DNA of 64,000 nt from Megascapheus bottae (Eukaryota > Chordata > Mammalia > Rodentia > Geomyidae): positions 895,001-959,000 of the forward strand of contig JANJXV010000188.1 of NCBI GenBank assembly GCA_024803745.1. Reading direction: 5' to 3'. The position numbers and the translations under genes are program-made. Positions 53,466 to 64,000 of this stretch are shown here, in pieces (within the stretch, counting starts at the first letter, position 1; every line of letters begins with the position of its first letter). The notes beneath the pieces were generated by a model. It did not search any database, was not told the origin of the DNA, and saw only the letters and a program-made list of their open reading frames with translations.

Positions 53466-54418
53466 TCTGTTTAAAATACTGCAGTTGAGATGCTGTGATA
53501 GGCATGCCTGAGTCCATGTAAACTGGGCTCTGGCAGCAGCTGTTGATCCAGCATGAGCAATTGGTGAGTGGATTTACCTGTCATCTGAAAGTAAAATCAT
53601 TTTGAAATATGGTACCAAGACAAAGTTGATATTACTGCCCAACCATATCATGTAACTATTATCTGTTTTGAAAATAAATACCAAAGGAAAGAGGTCAAAA
53701 GAAACTTTCTCATAGGCTGTTCTAAAGTTAACTATGAGGAGCTAAAAGAGTATCACAGGTCAGGCACTCAAGTCACAATGACTAGTTTGAAGTGAGGAGG
53801 AATTCAGATATGAAGTAGCTAAAGGAATCAGGATAAATGTGTCAAAAGCCAGGACTATTTCACCTGAAATACCACCATCATGATGGATAGGAATCTTGCT
53901 TCCGCTGTGCAGATCTTTTTCTCCATAAGACAGTCAGGAAAGAAAGCTAGTATTGGTGGAAGCAAGGAGTAAAGGGGAAACAGAATCAAATATTTAGATG
54001 ATATATCAGCTGGAATTTTTTTATAATGCGTGAAGTGGAAAACAGTGAACACGGATACAAAATTTAAAAGCCATATCAGCTGGAGTTTCTACATAACGAG
54101 CGAAAGGGAAAAGAGGAGACCTGGAAGCAGAATTTGGGTGATATATCAGATTCAGCTTCTACATAGCAAGGGAAAGAAAATCTAGGAAACAACAAAACCA
54201 CAGAAAACATTGGTGTAGGTTCACAAAGAAAGAATTCTTCATCAGTCTTGTCTAAAAGCTTTGTTTTTTAGAGATGAACATTTAGTTAGATCCCAAAGTC
54301 TCTCTTTTAGGAAAACACAAGAAATACCCTCTTGAATATGTATATATATATATATATCATATTTATAGTTAGTCTTCAGTGAATTGCAGCTAATTTGTGT
54401 GAAAAAGTACATATAGGA

Positions 54419-54610
54419 AGGGCCAGGTGTATGGCCTAGTAGTAGAGTGCTTGCTTAGCATGCAGGAAGCCCTCAGTTCTATTTCTTGGTAACACATAAG
54501 CAGGAAAAGTTGGAAATGGTGCTGTGTTTCAAGTGATATAGCACTAGCCTTGAGAAAGCTCAAGGACAGTGCCCAGGCCCTGAGTTCAGGCTCCAGAATT
54601 AGCAAAAATT
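54419..54610 (+). repeat. IDL-Geo SINE
   Basis: 'GTATGGCCTAGTAGTAGAGT', Geo half and 'AGGCTCCAGAATTAGCAAAA'. It is inserted in the first array unit. Confidence 0.8.
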
Positions 54611-54794
54611 AAAAAGTATATATAGGATTTTACATAGTATTTGACTGTGCTTAATGTAATGATTCAAAGCAGATCCTATCTCTATCTAGAGAGGTCAGCT
54701 ATGATAGGTCAAATAATGAACATAGATAGGCATATGTATGAAGACATACAGAGACTAAATAAGTATGTAGGACCGATTTTTTTCTTTGTTTTTA

Positions 54795-55020
54795 TTTTGT
54801 ATGATGGGGACTTGAACTCTGAGCCTGTGTGCTATTGTCCCTGAGCTCTTCAGCACAAGTCAGGGGCTATACCACTTGAGCCATAGCACTACTTCTGGGT
54901 TTCTGGTGGCTAGCTGGAGATTCCAGTCTCATTGGAAATTACAGTGGCAAGGCTGGCTTTGAAATATGATCCTCAGATTTCAACCTCCTGAGTAGCTAGG
55001 ACTTTAGTCACTTGATCCCT
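54795..55020 (-). repeat. Geo-B1 dimeric SINE
   Basis: 'CACTTGAGCCATAGCACTAC', 'CTAGCTGGAGATTCCAGTC' and 'TCAACCTCCTGAGTAGCTAG' in the first array unit. Confidence 0.7.
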
Positions 55021-55459
55021 GCATTATGGAAACTATTTTGAATGTCACAGCTGTGCAGCTCTATCTGCGCCATACTGTCCTTTTAAAGTTGGGTGAATGA
55101 TTGAGACACCAGTGAGGAGATGGGGTTCTTGATGTTGCAGTGAACAGTAAAGAGAACTCTTAGAAAACTCTGATAGGATAGCTTGTTTATAAGACCCTAT
55201 TCTGAGAGGCTGTACACATTTTGTAGACTGCAATGACAAATGATCACAGAAAAAGTAGCTTCCGCAGTAACAATTTACATCACAACACTTGGGAATATAG
55301 GGCTCAAATCAAAGGGCCCACAGCTACTAGGCCCCTACTCAGGGCTGAGGAAAAGGAAGTTCCTTGTAGATCCCTTTTCCCTGTTTTCCTGGTTGTGGAC
55401 AATTGTCAGGCCCATGATTCCTCTTCTAGATTGCTGCCCTTCTTGGCACATGCCATTCT

Positions 55460-56036
55460 TATTTTTTCATATATTTTTATTGTAATTATTAGAAGGGTTA
55501 CATGATATTTGCCAGATAGATGGTGCATCACTTCACATACATTGATAACCTTTCACATGTCTTGGTCCCCATTTCCCTCCCCCCACCCCCACCCCTCATC
55601 TTGTTTCCCCCCCTTCTCTATCCAATTTCAAATAACCAAAAACAAATGTATCCGATATATCAGGTAACAAAGTGAGATACTGTAACAATATGAGATAACC
55701 AAGGGACAGCAAAAGAGATAAGAGATAACATAGTACCTTAAGAACAACAATCATTCATTATATGGCTTATGTTTCTATATCCTAGAGATCCTTTCATTTA
55801 GCGTCCTACTATATGGCCTTTTGTATCAAGGTTTTGCCCTATTGCAAATCTCTGCTAGGACAGCCCAAGGTTTCCACTGATTATGACAAATGAGGGAAAT
55901 CACTGAGCCTAAATTCCTTTGAGTCTGGCTTACTTTAGTTAATGTGATTTTTTCTAAGTCTTTCCATTTCCTAACAAATGGGGCAATGTCATTCTTTCTG
56001 ACAGCAGCATAGAATTCCATTGTGTACAAATACCAC
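55460..56036 (-). mobile_element. LINE-1 3' end inserted in the array
   Basis: Poly-T and 3' UTR through ORF2 C-terminus (minus frame MWYLYTMEFYAAVRKNDIAP), about 575 bp. Flanking CATTCTT copies suggest the duplication. It is absent from the other units, so it arrived after amplification or in this copy only. Confidence 0.9.
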
Positions 56037-56235
56037 ATTCTTTTGGTACCGTGAATACTTTTTCAAAATCTGAATCCAAGGTTTATGACTCAATGAATAG
56101 TGTGTAGATATCACTTACCTTGGGTAAAGCATTGAAGTCTAGGCTCAAGAATGATTTTAATTGTGGAAATGAACAGTGACTGGGTGTTCCAAAGAAATCA
56201 TATTCTCAAAGAAATTAGAGAGTGTTTGTGTGAGG

Positions 56236-56237
<2 letters not shown>

Positions 56238-56278
<41 letters not shown>
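56238..56278. repeat. (GT)n microsatellite of array unit A
   Basis: Same relative position as the GT repeats at 58441 and 60474. Confidence 0.95.
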
Positions 56279-56279
<1 letters not shown>

Positions 56280-56629
56280 ATATGTGTGTTTGTGTGCTGG
56301 TACTCTGGTATTATGACATCTGCCCCTCTGCTCTTGTGCTTAAGTCTGATATTTTCTTTTCAACTCTTCATTTCCGGTCCAATATTTTGTTGCCAATATT
56401 TTGAATTGGAAATGTCCTTTCAAAGCCATTTCTACTCTGATTTCCTTCCATTTATTATCATCAGTCCTCTCAGTAAATGTCATTATTGAGTTGAGCAGTG
56501 GTTCACCAATCCATTCCTGGCCATGCTGAGGGCACAACAGGGGTTCATGTGATGAGACTGCGTTGCCAAATGCTAGTCTCATCCCATGCAGCTTCATCTA
56601 GTGCAGGCTTCTGAAGTCAAATCTCAGTA

Positions 56630-56745
56630 CTGCACAGAGGCCTGGTAGGGATAGCAGAGGTGGAGGCGTAGCTCCTGTAGCAGATCCCATGCTTGGCATG
56701 GAGAAGTCCATGGTTTCAATACCCAGCATTGTAGATAGAAAATGA
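56630..56745 (+). repeat. ID-like tRNA SINE relic of array unit A
   Basis: A-box-like 'GGCGTAGCTCCTG', 'CATGCTTGGCATGGAGAAG', B-box-like 'GGTTTCAATACCC'. Homologous relics lie at 58820-58918, about 60860-60985 and 61815-61900, always about 60-70 bp before the exon-like segment. Confidence 0.65.
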
Positions 56746-56801
56746 TAGTTTTCTTTACTTTTTAGACTCAACTTTTGCGTATGTGTTTTATTTCTTCACA
56801 G

Positions 56802-56861
56802 TGTGGACACTTACACCCAGAGGGGAAAGTTGTCCTAGTCCTGGCCGGCCCTGAACATCTG
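56802..56861 (+). CDS. Exon-like segment A of the tandem array (60 nt, one stop)
   Basis: The acceptor TTTTATTTCTTCACAG and donor GTGAGT bound exactly 60 nt. In the frame that stays open in three of the four copies it reads VDTYTQRGKLS, a TAG, then SWPALNI. Segment B has CAG (Gln) at the stop position, so this copy looks like a C-to-T casualty. I do not recognise the protein. Confidence 0.4.
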
Positions 56862-58109
56862 GTGAGTCCCCTGTGTACTTCTCATCACAGTGCTAACCAA
56901 TATGCAGTGTTGTAACCATAGACAATACCCATGGCAGGCACACAGTGTCAGTACAACCTTGTTTTCAGTTTTGAAAATAAACAGGCCACAATGGAACACA
57001 CCAATAAACAACTGTTCCTATTCTCTTTGGAAGTCAAGTTGCAGGATCTACGAAGATAAATGAAGATGGTCACAGTGAATATATGAAACTCACACTAATT
57101 GAATGGAATGGAATCAGATTTCACATACAAAGTAGCTAATGGAGCCTGAATCAGTTCTTTATACCCCACACTTATGTTACCTTGAAAGACTCAGCATCAC
57201 ATCAGATAGAGGTCCTGCGGATCCTTTTATCAATCAGAGAGGTAGGACAGACAGCCACTAATACTCCAACCAAGTAGGGAACAGAGGTGCTACGGAAGCA
57301 GAAATGTAGAGGATATGTCATCTTGATTTCCTACATAGCAAGTGAAATGGAAAATAAGGGAAGCCACAAAGCCACAGTCAACACTGTGTAGATTCATAAG
57401 GCAAGATCTCTTGGCCAACGTTGCATAAACACTTTGTTTGGCAGAGGTGAACATTTATTACAGTAAGAAGCATTATTTTCCAGAAAAATTCAGGAAGTAC
57501 TCTCTTGCATATACAATATATAGATAGTTTTTGATGAATTATAGATACTTTGAGAAAAAAGTAGGTATGAGAATTAACATAGTATTTGACTGTGTATAAT
57601 TTAAAGATAAAGTAGTGATAATAAGGGGAAGGAAACGTATGTCTAGAGAAGTCAGCCATAAGTGTCAGATACTGGAATATAGATAGGTATGTGTATAAAG
57701 TTGTACAGAGAGTGTGCATCAAGTTTGTGGGCAGTATTTTGAATGTCACAGTAGTGCACTTTTATCTGTGCCATTCCATCCTTTCACGAGTTGGGTGAAT
57801 GACTAAGATGAGTGAGGAGAATGGAGTTCCTTTTGTTCTAGTGAGCCATAAAGAGAACTCTTAGAAAAATCTATAATCAGATCACCTCCATGAGACTTTA
57901 TTCCAAGGGATTGTGTATGTTTTCTAGAGCTCAGTGACAAATCACAATGAAGTAACTTCTGCACTAACAATGTATTTGAGAGCACTGAGGCGATTCAGTT
58001 CTCCAAGGGCCCATGCACACTTGGCTCTGACTCAAGGATGAAGAAAATAATTGAAGCACAAAGTCCCATTTTTGTTGTGATAGTTTTCTTGCCCATGGAT
58101 TCATCCTCT

Positions 58110-58247
58110 AGTTTTCTGACCTCTACCACTTGAGCCTCAGCACCATTTCTGACTTTTTTTTTCTATGTGTGTGGTACTGAGGAATTGAAGCCAGATCTTC
58201 ATGCATTCTAGGCTAGCACTCCACCACGAGGTCAAATTCCCATCCCA
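58110..58247 (-). repeat. Partial IDL-Geo SINE
   Basis: 'CTCTACCACTTGAGCCTCAG' to 'CACTCCACCACGAGG'. Only in array unit B. Confidence 0.75.
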
Positions 58248-58440
58248 ATGCCAATTTTTAACAAATATGAATCCAGGGTTTATGAGTTGATGTGTAGAGT
58301 ATAGACATCATTTATCTTGGGCGAATCATTAAAGTCTTGTGATCAAGACATGATTTTAATTGCTGAAGTGAAGAGTGACTAGGTGTTCCAAAGAAATCAC
58401 ATACTCAACCAAAGAAATTATGGACTGTGTAACCTATGTG

Positions 58441-58487
58441 TTTGTGTGTGTGTGTGTGTGTGTTTGTGTGTGATATGTGTGTTTATG
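58441..58487. repeat. (GT)n microsatellite of array unit B
   Basis: Interrupted GT repeat. Confidence 0.9.
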
Positions 58488-58974
58488 TGTATTCATATGA
58501 TTATGCACTGGTATTATGACATGCCCCTCTGCTCTTGTGCTCTAATATAATGCATTATCACTCAAACTCCACATTTGTAGTCCAATGTTTTGGTGCAGGA
58601 TTGGAAATAGCCATTCAAAGCCATTTCTACTCTGAGTGCCTTCCACTTGCTATCATCAGATCTTCCAAAAAATGTTATTCAGTGGTTCACCAGTCCATTC
58701 CCTGCCATTCTAAGAGAAAACAGAGGTTCTCATGATGAGGCAGCATTGCCAAAACTCGAATCACTCCTATGCAGCTTCATCTAACCCAAGATTCTGAAGT
58801 CAAACCTCAATACTTCAAGGAGGCCTGGCAGGGATAGCAGAGGTGGAGGTGTAGCTCTAATATCAGATCCCATGCTTGGCATGGAGAAGACCATGGTTTC
58901 AATACCCAGCAATGTAGATATTTTTCTGTGCTGTTCTGGCTCAATTTTTGTGTATGTGTTTAATTTCTTCGCAG

Positions 58975-59034
58975 TGTGGAATCTGACACCCAGAGGGGAA
59001 ATGTATCCCAGTCCTGGCCGGCCCTCAACATATG
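58975..59034 (+). CDS. Exon-like segment B of the tandem array (60 nt, open)
   Basis: Acceptor TTTAATTTCTTCGCAG, donor GTGAGT, 60 nt. Preferred frame: VESDTQRGNVSQSWPALNI, entered after two codon bases and leaving TG, so that joining to a sister exon makes a TG|T Cys codon. A second frame is also open (NLTPRGEMYPSPGRPSTYG). About 80% identical to segment A. Protein unknown. Confidence 0.45.
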
Positions 59035-60471
59035 GTGAGTCCATGTACTTGTCAACTGAGTGATAAACAATGTAAAGTATTGTAACTGTAGACAATATAT
59101 ATGACAGTCGATCAGTATCAGTACATCCTTGTTTTAAGTTTTGACATAAATAAGAATAGAAAAGGTCAAAAGACAATTGTCCCTGTTTTCTTTGAAAGTC
59201 AAGTAGTAGGATCTATAAAGGGAAATGAAGATGGTCATAGTTCATTTATAAAGCTCACACCAATTGAATGTATTGGAAACAGATTTCACTTAAAAAAAAA
59301 CACTAATGGAACCTGAATCACTTCTTCATACTCCACTCCTCTGTTACCTTGAAAGGCATACTATCACATTGGATGGGAGCCTACAGATCTTTCTATCAAT
59401 CAAGGAGGCTAGAAAGACAGCCAACAGTGGCACCAGCAAGTGGGAACTGAGGGAGTCATGGAAGCAGCAGTGTAGATGGTATATCAGCTTGATTTCCTGC
59501 ATAGCAAGTGAAATGGAAAATAAGGAAAGACACAAATCCACAATATATGTCCATAAGGAAAGAATTCTTTGTCAATCATTTTATAAAAGATTTCTTTATC
59601 AGAGGTCAACATTTCTTTGGACCAAGAACCTCATTTCTAGGAAATTCCCCTTCCAAAAATAGTATATTTTGTGATTGTTTTTGATGAATTATACCAAATT
59701 TGGGTGAAAAATAGTTTTAGGAATTTCCACAGTGTTTTACTGTGTATAATTTAATGATTCAAAGCAGATCACATGTATATCTAGAGAGGTTAGCATAAAA
59801 GGACAGATACCAGAATATGGATATACATGTGTACAATGATATTCAGAGACTGAGCACATAGAATGTGGAGAACTATTGGAATGTCACGGCAGTGCGATTT
59901 TGTCTGTGCCATTCCATCCTTCTGAAAGTTGGGTGAAGGACTCAGACTCCAGGAGAAAGTGAATTCTCTCGGTCCTTGTGAGCAGTGAAGGGAACTCTTA
60001 GAAAACTCTGATCAGACCACCTGGGCAGGAGACACAGATTGAAGGGTTTGTACACATTTTCTAGGACTGCAGTAACAAAGGATCACAAAGGAAGAACTTG
60101 TGCACTAACAATTTACTTCCCACGACTGGGGATTATAGGTCTGAAAGTGGCTGTGAACATTTGTCTCTTGTTCGAGACAGTAGAAGGGAATGTCTCCACA
60201 AAGTCTCCCTTTTGGCTTGGACAATTGTTTGGCCCATCCACTCCTCCTTTAGATTTCTATCCTATTTGGCAGATGCCATGTTCTTCTGTACAGTTAATGC
60301 AACTTTTTCATAAATGTGAATCGAAGGTTTCTGATTCCATGAATAGTGCACAGACATCATTTATTTGGGTAAAGCCTTAAAGTCTTGGCATCAAGACATG
60401 ATTGTAATTTTTGAAATGGACAGTTGCTGGGTTTTCTCACAAGATCACATTCTTCCTCAAGGAAATTACCA

Positions 60472-60473
<2 letters not shown>

Positions 60474-60543
<70 letters not shown>

Positions 60544-60553
60544 TGTGTGTTCC
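60474..60553. repeat. (GT)n microsatellite of array unit C
   Basis: About 38 GT units, the longest of the three. Confidence 0.95.
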
Positions 60554-61054
60554 TGTGCAGTTGCTGTGGTATTTGGCCTTGTGCTCCTTTTCTTCTTGTG
60601 CCATGGGTGTTGCTTCCACTCTTGATCTGTACATTCCCTCATCAGCATTTTGCTGCTGAACTGAATTAGCCTTTCAGACACATTCTTTTCCTTAGTGACT
60701 TTGTTTTTTCATCTGTCTTCAGTTCTCTCAGTACATGATCCAGTAGATCACAGAGGTCTGACAGTGGTTCATCTACCCATGCCAGATCATCCTGAGAGCA
60801 CAGCCAGCAAGGGATGATTGAGTCAGCATAGACAAAAGCAATCTTCTGTCCTCAGAAGCTTCATTCAGCACTGGGCCCAAACTTTAAGCTGCAGTTTCAG
60901 AGACAGGGATTGAAGCTATAGAACAGTTAGATACACAACTCAAATGCATATCTAGCGAAAACCATAGTTTAAACCCCCAACCTTTTAGGGAAATGCATTG
61001 TTTCTTCTCCCAGTGTCCCACTTAATTGTCTCTATGTTTTGTATTTTGTTATAG

Positions 61055-61105
61055 TGAGCACCACACATTAGAGGTCCTCATATCTGAACCGAGCGCAAAT
61101 GTTTG
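61055..61105 (+). CDS. Exon-like segment C of the tandem array (51 nt, open)
   Basis: Acceptor TTTTGTATTTTGTTATAG, donor GTGAGT, 51 nt. The same phase reads EHHTLEVLISEPSANV with a TG remainder. Sequence is far from A and B, but length class, phase, splice sites and ending (..NV-C) match. Confidence 0.4.
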
Positions 61106-61969
61106 GTGAGTTGATTTGACATCTCAGTGTACAACCGTTTTGGAGTCTGAGGACAATACAGATTATACAGACAGCCTAGGAATATCTTTATGAAGTCATT
61201 TTGAATATTGACACAAATAGCGGATGATTGGGTTGGTCAAAAAACACTGGTGGATTGGCTGCTCTGTAGTCTAGGAAGCAACCAAATTTTTCATAATGTC
61301 AGTGCTTGTAGGTTGCTTTCTATTAGCCAACGGAGGGGACAGTCCTACTCAGAAGTAACCCTGTGGTGAAATGGTGTGTAGAGCCTAGTGTTAAAGTTCT
61401 TATTGAGTGTGGATTGACCCTGCATTCTCCAGAATGGTGATACTGAAAAGCCCACCATTATATTGATGGAATTCCTGCTTCTGGCCTACTGTCCATTGTT
61501 CCTATCTGAAAGTTGAAATCAGTAAAGATATCCCAGATTATTGAAGGAATGGAGGAAGCAGAAAATTAGGGAATTCAGGGTTGAGTTCCTTTGACTTGCA
61601 TTGAAAGTTACACAAGATGGAATTAGGCATTGTGGTAGATGTACTGAGAAAAATTCTTCCATATTGGATGAAACCTTTAATTTTCTGAGGTCCATATTTA
61701 ATATCCCCAAGAGATACAATTCCATTTCTATGGCAAAATGGAATACTGCTTTTCATTTAATAACATGCCTCTCAGTTTTGCACTGCAGTACCAGAGAAAA
61801 TCACTCGAGGGAACACAAGAGCTGGAGATGTAGATGTAGCTCAAGTGGCAGAACATTTTCCTAGCAGGAGCAAGGCCATGATTTCGATATCCAGCTTGTA
61901 TAAAACATGTTTGAGTTCCTCTACATGGTCCAACTCAATTATCTGTTTCTAATTTTATTTCATTACTAG

Positions 61970-62023
61970 TGATGTCACGACGTTTCCAGCCACTGCGGTT
62001 TGTGACTCGAACATTGACATTTG
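61970..62023 (+). CDS. Exon-like segment D of the tandem array (54 nt, open)
   Basis: Acceptor TTTTATTTCATTACTAG, donor GTGAGT, 54 nt. The same phase reads DVTTFPATAVCDSNIDI with a TG remainder. The other open frame reads MSRRFQPLRFVTRTLTFG. It lies only 918 bp after segment C, in a shortened unit. Confidence 0.4.
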
Positions 62024-63393
62024 GTGAGTTGTCTATCATCTGAAAGTTAAACTGATTTCAATGTAAGTACAATGCCCAATCAATATGGCAGCTTCTCAGA
62101 GAGTTCTCATGTAATCCTTGTGTGTATTGAAATAGAGAATGATAGCATAAATGAACACACACTTGATCATGGTCTGCTTTGAAGTGAAACCTAGCAACCA
62201 AATCCTTATTTACATATCAGTTCCTGCAGGCAACTTTCACAGAGCCAACAGTGGTAAGAATCCCAGTTAGAAACAGTGAGAATGGTCTTAGTGGTTTCTC
62301 AATGAAACAAACAACAGATCTTTTTCATTCTCCAGAATTCTGATACCCACTATCAGAACTGATGAGAATCCTTCTTCGGCTACCGTTCCTTGTCCATTTG
62401 TGAGAGGCAGTTAAAAAAACAACCAAATAAATGAAAGGACAGAGGGAGTAGAGCAGACTTAGAATTCAGAAAATTAGAAGTTCTAAAGCATTGAGTTCCT
62501 CTGAAGTGAGTTCCAACTAGCATTAAACTGCATAATATCAATAGCATTGTGCTAAGTTTACTAGGAAGGAAAGACTTTAATCATGCATAAAAGTTTTCTT
62601 TTACAAAAGAAATTAATTTTCCTTTCCAGGGAAAAATGGAAATACCTTTGTTCATTTTGCTAAGTTATGTATTATTTCTACTCCTATGAATTTATTTGTG
62701 TTAGGTAAACTGTAGCCAATTTGAATAAAAAACTAAGACTATGAGTTCACATGGCATTTGACTATCGTTTAATCCTCTAGCACGGATGGAAACGATCCAA
62801 CAGAAGTTGGGACAGACAAATTGACAAAAAGGTCAGATAACTATATGTAGATAAAGATATGTAAATATACATGGTTGTTAAGCAGAGTGTTTCTGGGAAT
62901 TATGTTCAAAATGTTCTCAGTGCAGCTTTTGTCTGTAATATTACTCCTTTTTCATGGTTGTTGAATAAATGAGAAACGAGTCTCCCAAAAGTGTTTTGCT
63001 ATTTTAGTAAGCAGTGAAGCAAAATTCCTAGACAATCCACACCTTGCTGATATATGAGATCCTACTAGAATTAGATTTGTTCCTTTGGTGTTACAGCAGT
63101 GACACACAATTCCATGCATTTGTTCTGACCAAATGAATTTTTTCAAGGTGAAGAAATAAAATGTCATACCAAAGAGACTACAAGTTTGTTTCATTGTGAA
63201 AGGGGTAAATAACCTCTGGTACAACTCTTTCCCATATTTTTGCTGGTTATGCCCAGTTCTCTGATGGGTGTGCTCTTTCTCTAGATCCAACACTTAATTT
63301 ATGCATAATATTTTCATGGTCCACTTCATGCCACATTTTAAACACTGTGGTTCTAAGGTTGGTGACACTATGAACACTTTATAGACAGCATTT
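62024..63393. other. Last, partial array unit and flank
   Basis: Starts with intron sequence like that after 53563 ('ATCATCTGAAAGT' then A/T-rich), but no further exon-like segment was found before 63.4 kb. Confidence 0.4.
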
Positions 63394-63475
63394 TTTATTG
63401 TAAATAGTAAAAGGGTTACATGATATTTGCCAGATAGAAGGTGCATTAATTTACATACATTGATACCCTTTCACA
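63394..63475 (-). mobile_element. 82 bp LINE-1 insertion with perfect target duplication
   Basis: Only the last part of the L1 3' UTR in reverse ('GTAAATAGTAAAAGGGTTAC' to 'ACATTGATACCC'). TTATAGACAGCATTT is repeated exactly at 63379-63393 and 63476-63490. Confidence 0.9.
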
Positions 63476-63490
63476 TTATAGACAGCATTT

Positions 63491-64000
63491 ATACTGGTGA
63501 AAGAGATGAATCCATGGCATTATGATTTTATTTTACTTCTTACTGCTCACATGTGAATACAGGGATCATGAAAAAATTCCCATTTCAAATAAAAGAGTTT
63601 GGAGACAGATTGGGTCCACGAGCATGTGGGATGGGGTACTCTGATACTATGGCTTCTAGTCAGGGCTTCATTTATATTCTGCTTTCTTGCTTATACCTGA
63701 GGCTTTGCTTCTGGAACCACACATACAGTGCAACGTTTTACTGGATCCTTGGAGATGGACAATTGCAAAAATAAATTTCTACCCTGGATGTTTTCATATT
63801 GCTATCCTCTGATCTTTGCCACCTGTGTAGATATAATTATACATATGAACCAAAAGCATGCACATCCATCGTACATTCTGGTGAAAGCCCAAGTGGAAAG
63901 ATCACTGATCAAGCAAGCCTAGGCACAAAGATTCACCATAACATGAACAGAGAGTATCACAGATAGTGCTCTGAGTTGAGACCTGAGTACTGGAGATAAG
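63491..64000. other. Unannotated sequence to the window edge
   Basis: Nothing recognised. Confidence 0.35.

Larger units (their letters stand above)
53485..63300 (+). repeat. Tandem array of an approximately 2.1 kb exon-bearing unit
   Basis: Exon-like ends recur at 53563, 56861, 59034, 61105 and 62023, giving spacings of 3298 (about 2.3 kb after removing two SINEs and an L1), 2173, 2071 and 918 bp (a shortened unit). Flanking intron sequence aligns between units: 'TAGCAAGTGAAATGGAAAAT' at 57337 and 59503; 'GGTGTTCCAAAGAAATCA' at 56184 and 58384; 'GGCCTGGTAGGGATAGCAGA' versus 'GGCCTGGCAGGGATAGCAGA' at 56640 and 58822. A GT repeat and an ID-like tRNA relic keep the same position in the complete units. 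The host gene is unknown. Confidence 0.85.

Noticed and set aside
60411..60681. Several Cys-Val or Thr-His repeat frames
   Set aside because: Translations of the GT microsatellite. The same applies at 51191-51544 and 56151-56489.

Overview
The window is vertebrate nuclear DNA from a rodent. It has long intergenic and intronic stretches, nested LINE-1 copies, tRNA- and 7SL-derived SINEs, endogenous retroviruses, microsatellites and a minisatellite. The commonest SINE joins a tRNA-Ala/ID-like left half to an unrelated right half ending in a 'CCAGGACTGGCAAA' type tail. I recognise this as the IDL-Geo family of geomyoid rodents (kangaroo rats, pocket mice, gophers), so a geomyoid, perhaps a heteromyid, is the likely source. 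That assignment is inference from repeats only.

One cellular gene is recognisable. Five exons on the minus strand (26734-26895, 25605-25704, 25427-25490, 7299-7380, 7110-7198) encode a voltage-sensing PTEN-like phosphatase of the TPTE/TPTE2 family: S1-S2, S4, the linker into the phosphatase, and two phosphatase exons including the P-loop HCKGGKG. The gene runs off the left edge, since the exon after the P-loop is not seen. Two expected pieces were not found: the S3 segment, and the exon(s) between the linker and the WSYDPKYF exon. The surviving exons still join in phase.

An 18 kb gap between two of these exons holds two betaretrovirus-like proviruses. The first (8536-16963, plus strand, antisense to the phosphatase gene) is nearly full length. 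It has two about 360 bp LTRs, a 6 bp target duplication, a Lys-type primer site, gag, pro (dUTPase plus protease), pol, a type D/gamma-type env, a constitutive-transport-element-like RNA element and a polypurine tract. Every long gene is broken by stops or frameshifts, yet both -1 slippery sites are readable. The second (18275 to about 22967, minus strand) keeps one IAP-like LTR, env-like remnants, integrase and part of RNase H, and lacks everything upstream.

From 27 to 41 kb and 44 to 53 kb the DNA is mostly L1 3' ends in both orientations, old L1 remnants and SINEs. At 41.1-43.2 kb lies a 50 bp minisatellite of about 41 units, organised as two nearly identical copies of a 1002 bp higher-order block and followed by a GC-rich unique stretch.

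From about 53.5 kb to at least 62.0 kb an approximately 2.1 kb unit is tandemly repeated. Each unit carries a GT microsatellite, an ID-like tRNA SINE relic and a 51-60 nt exon-like segment bounded by a good 3' splice site and GTGAGT. All four clear segments are multiples of three. This looks like amplification of a small symmetric exon in a gene I do not recognise, and it is the least explained structure in the window.
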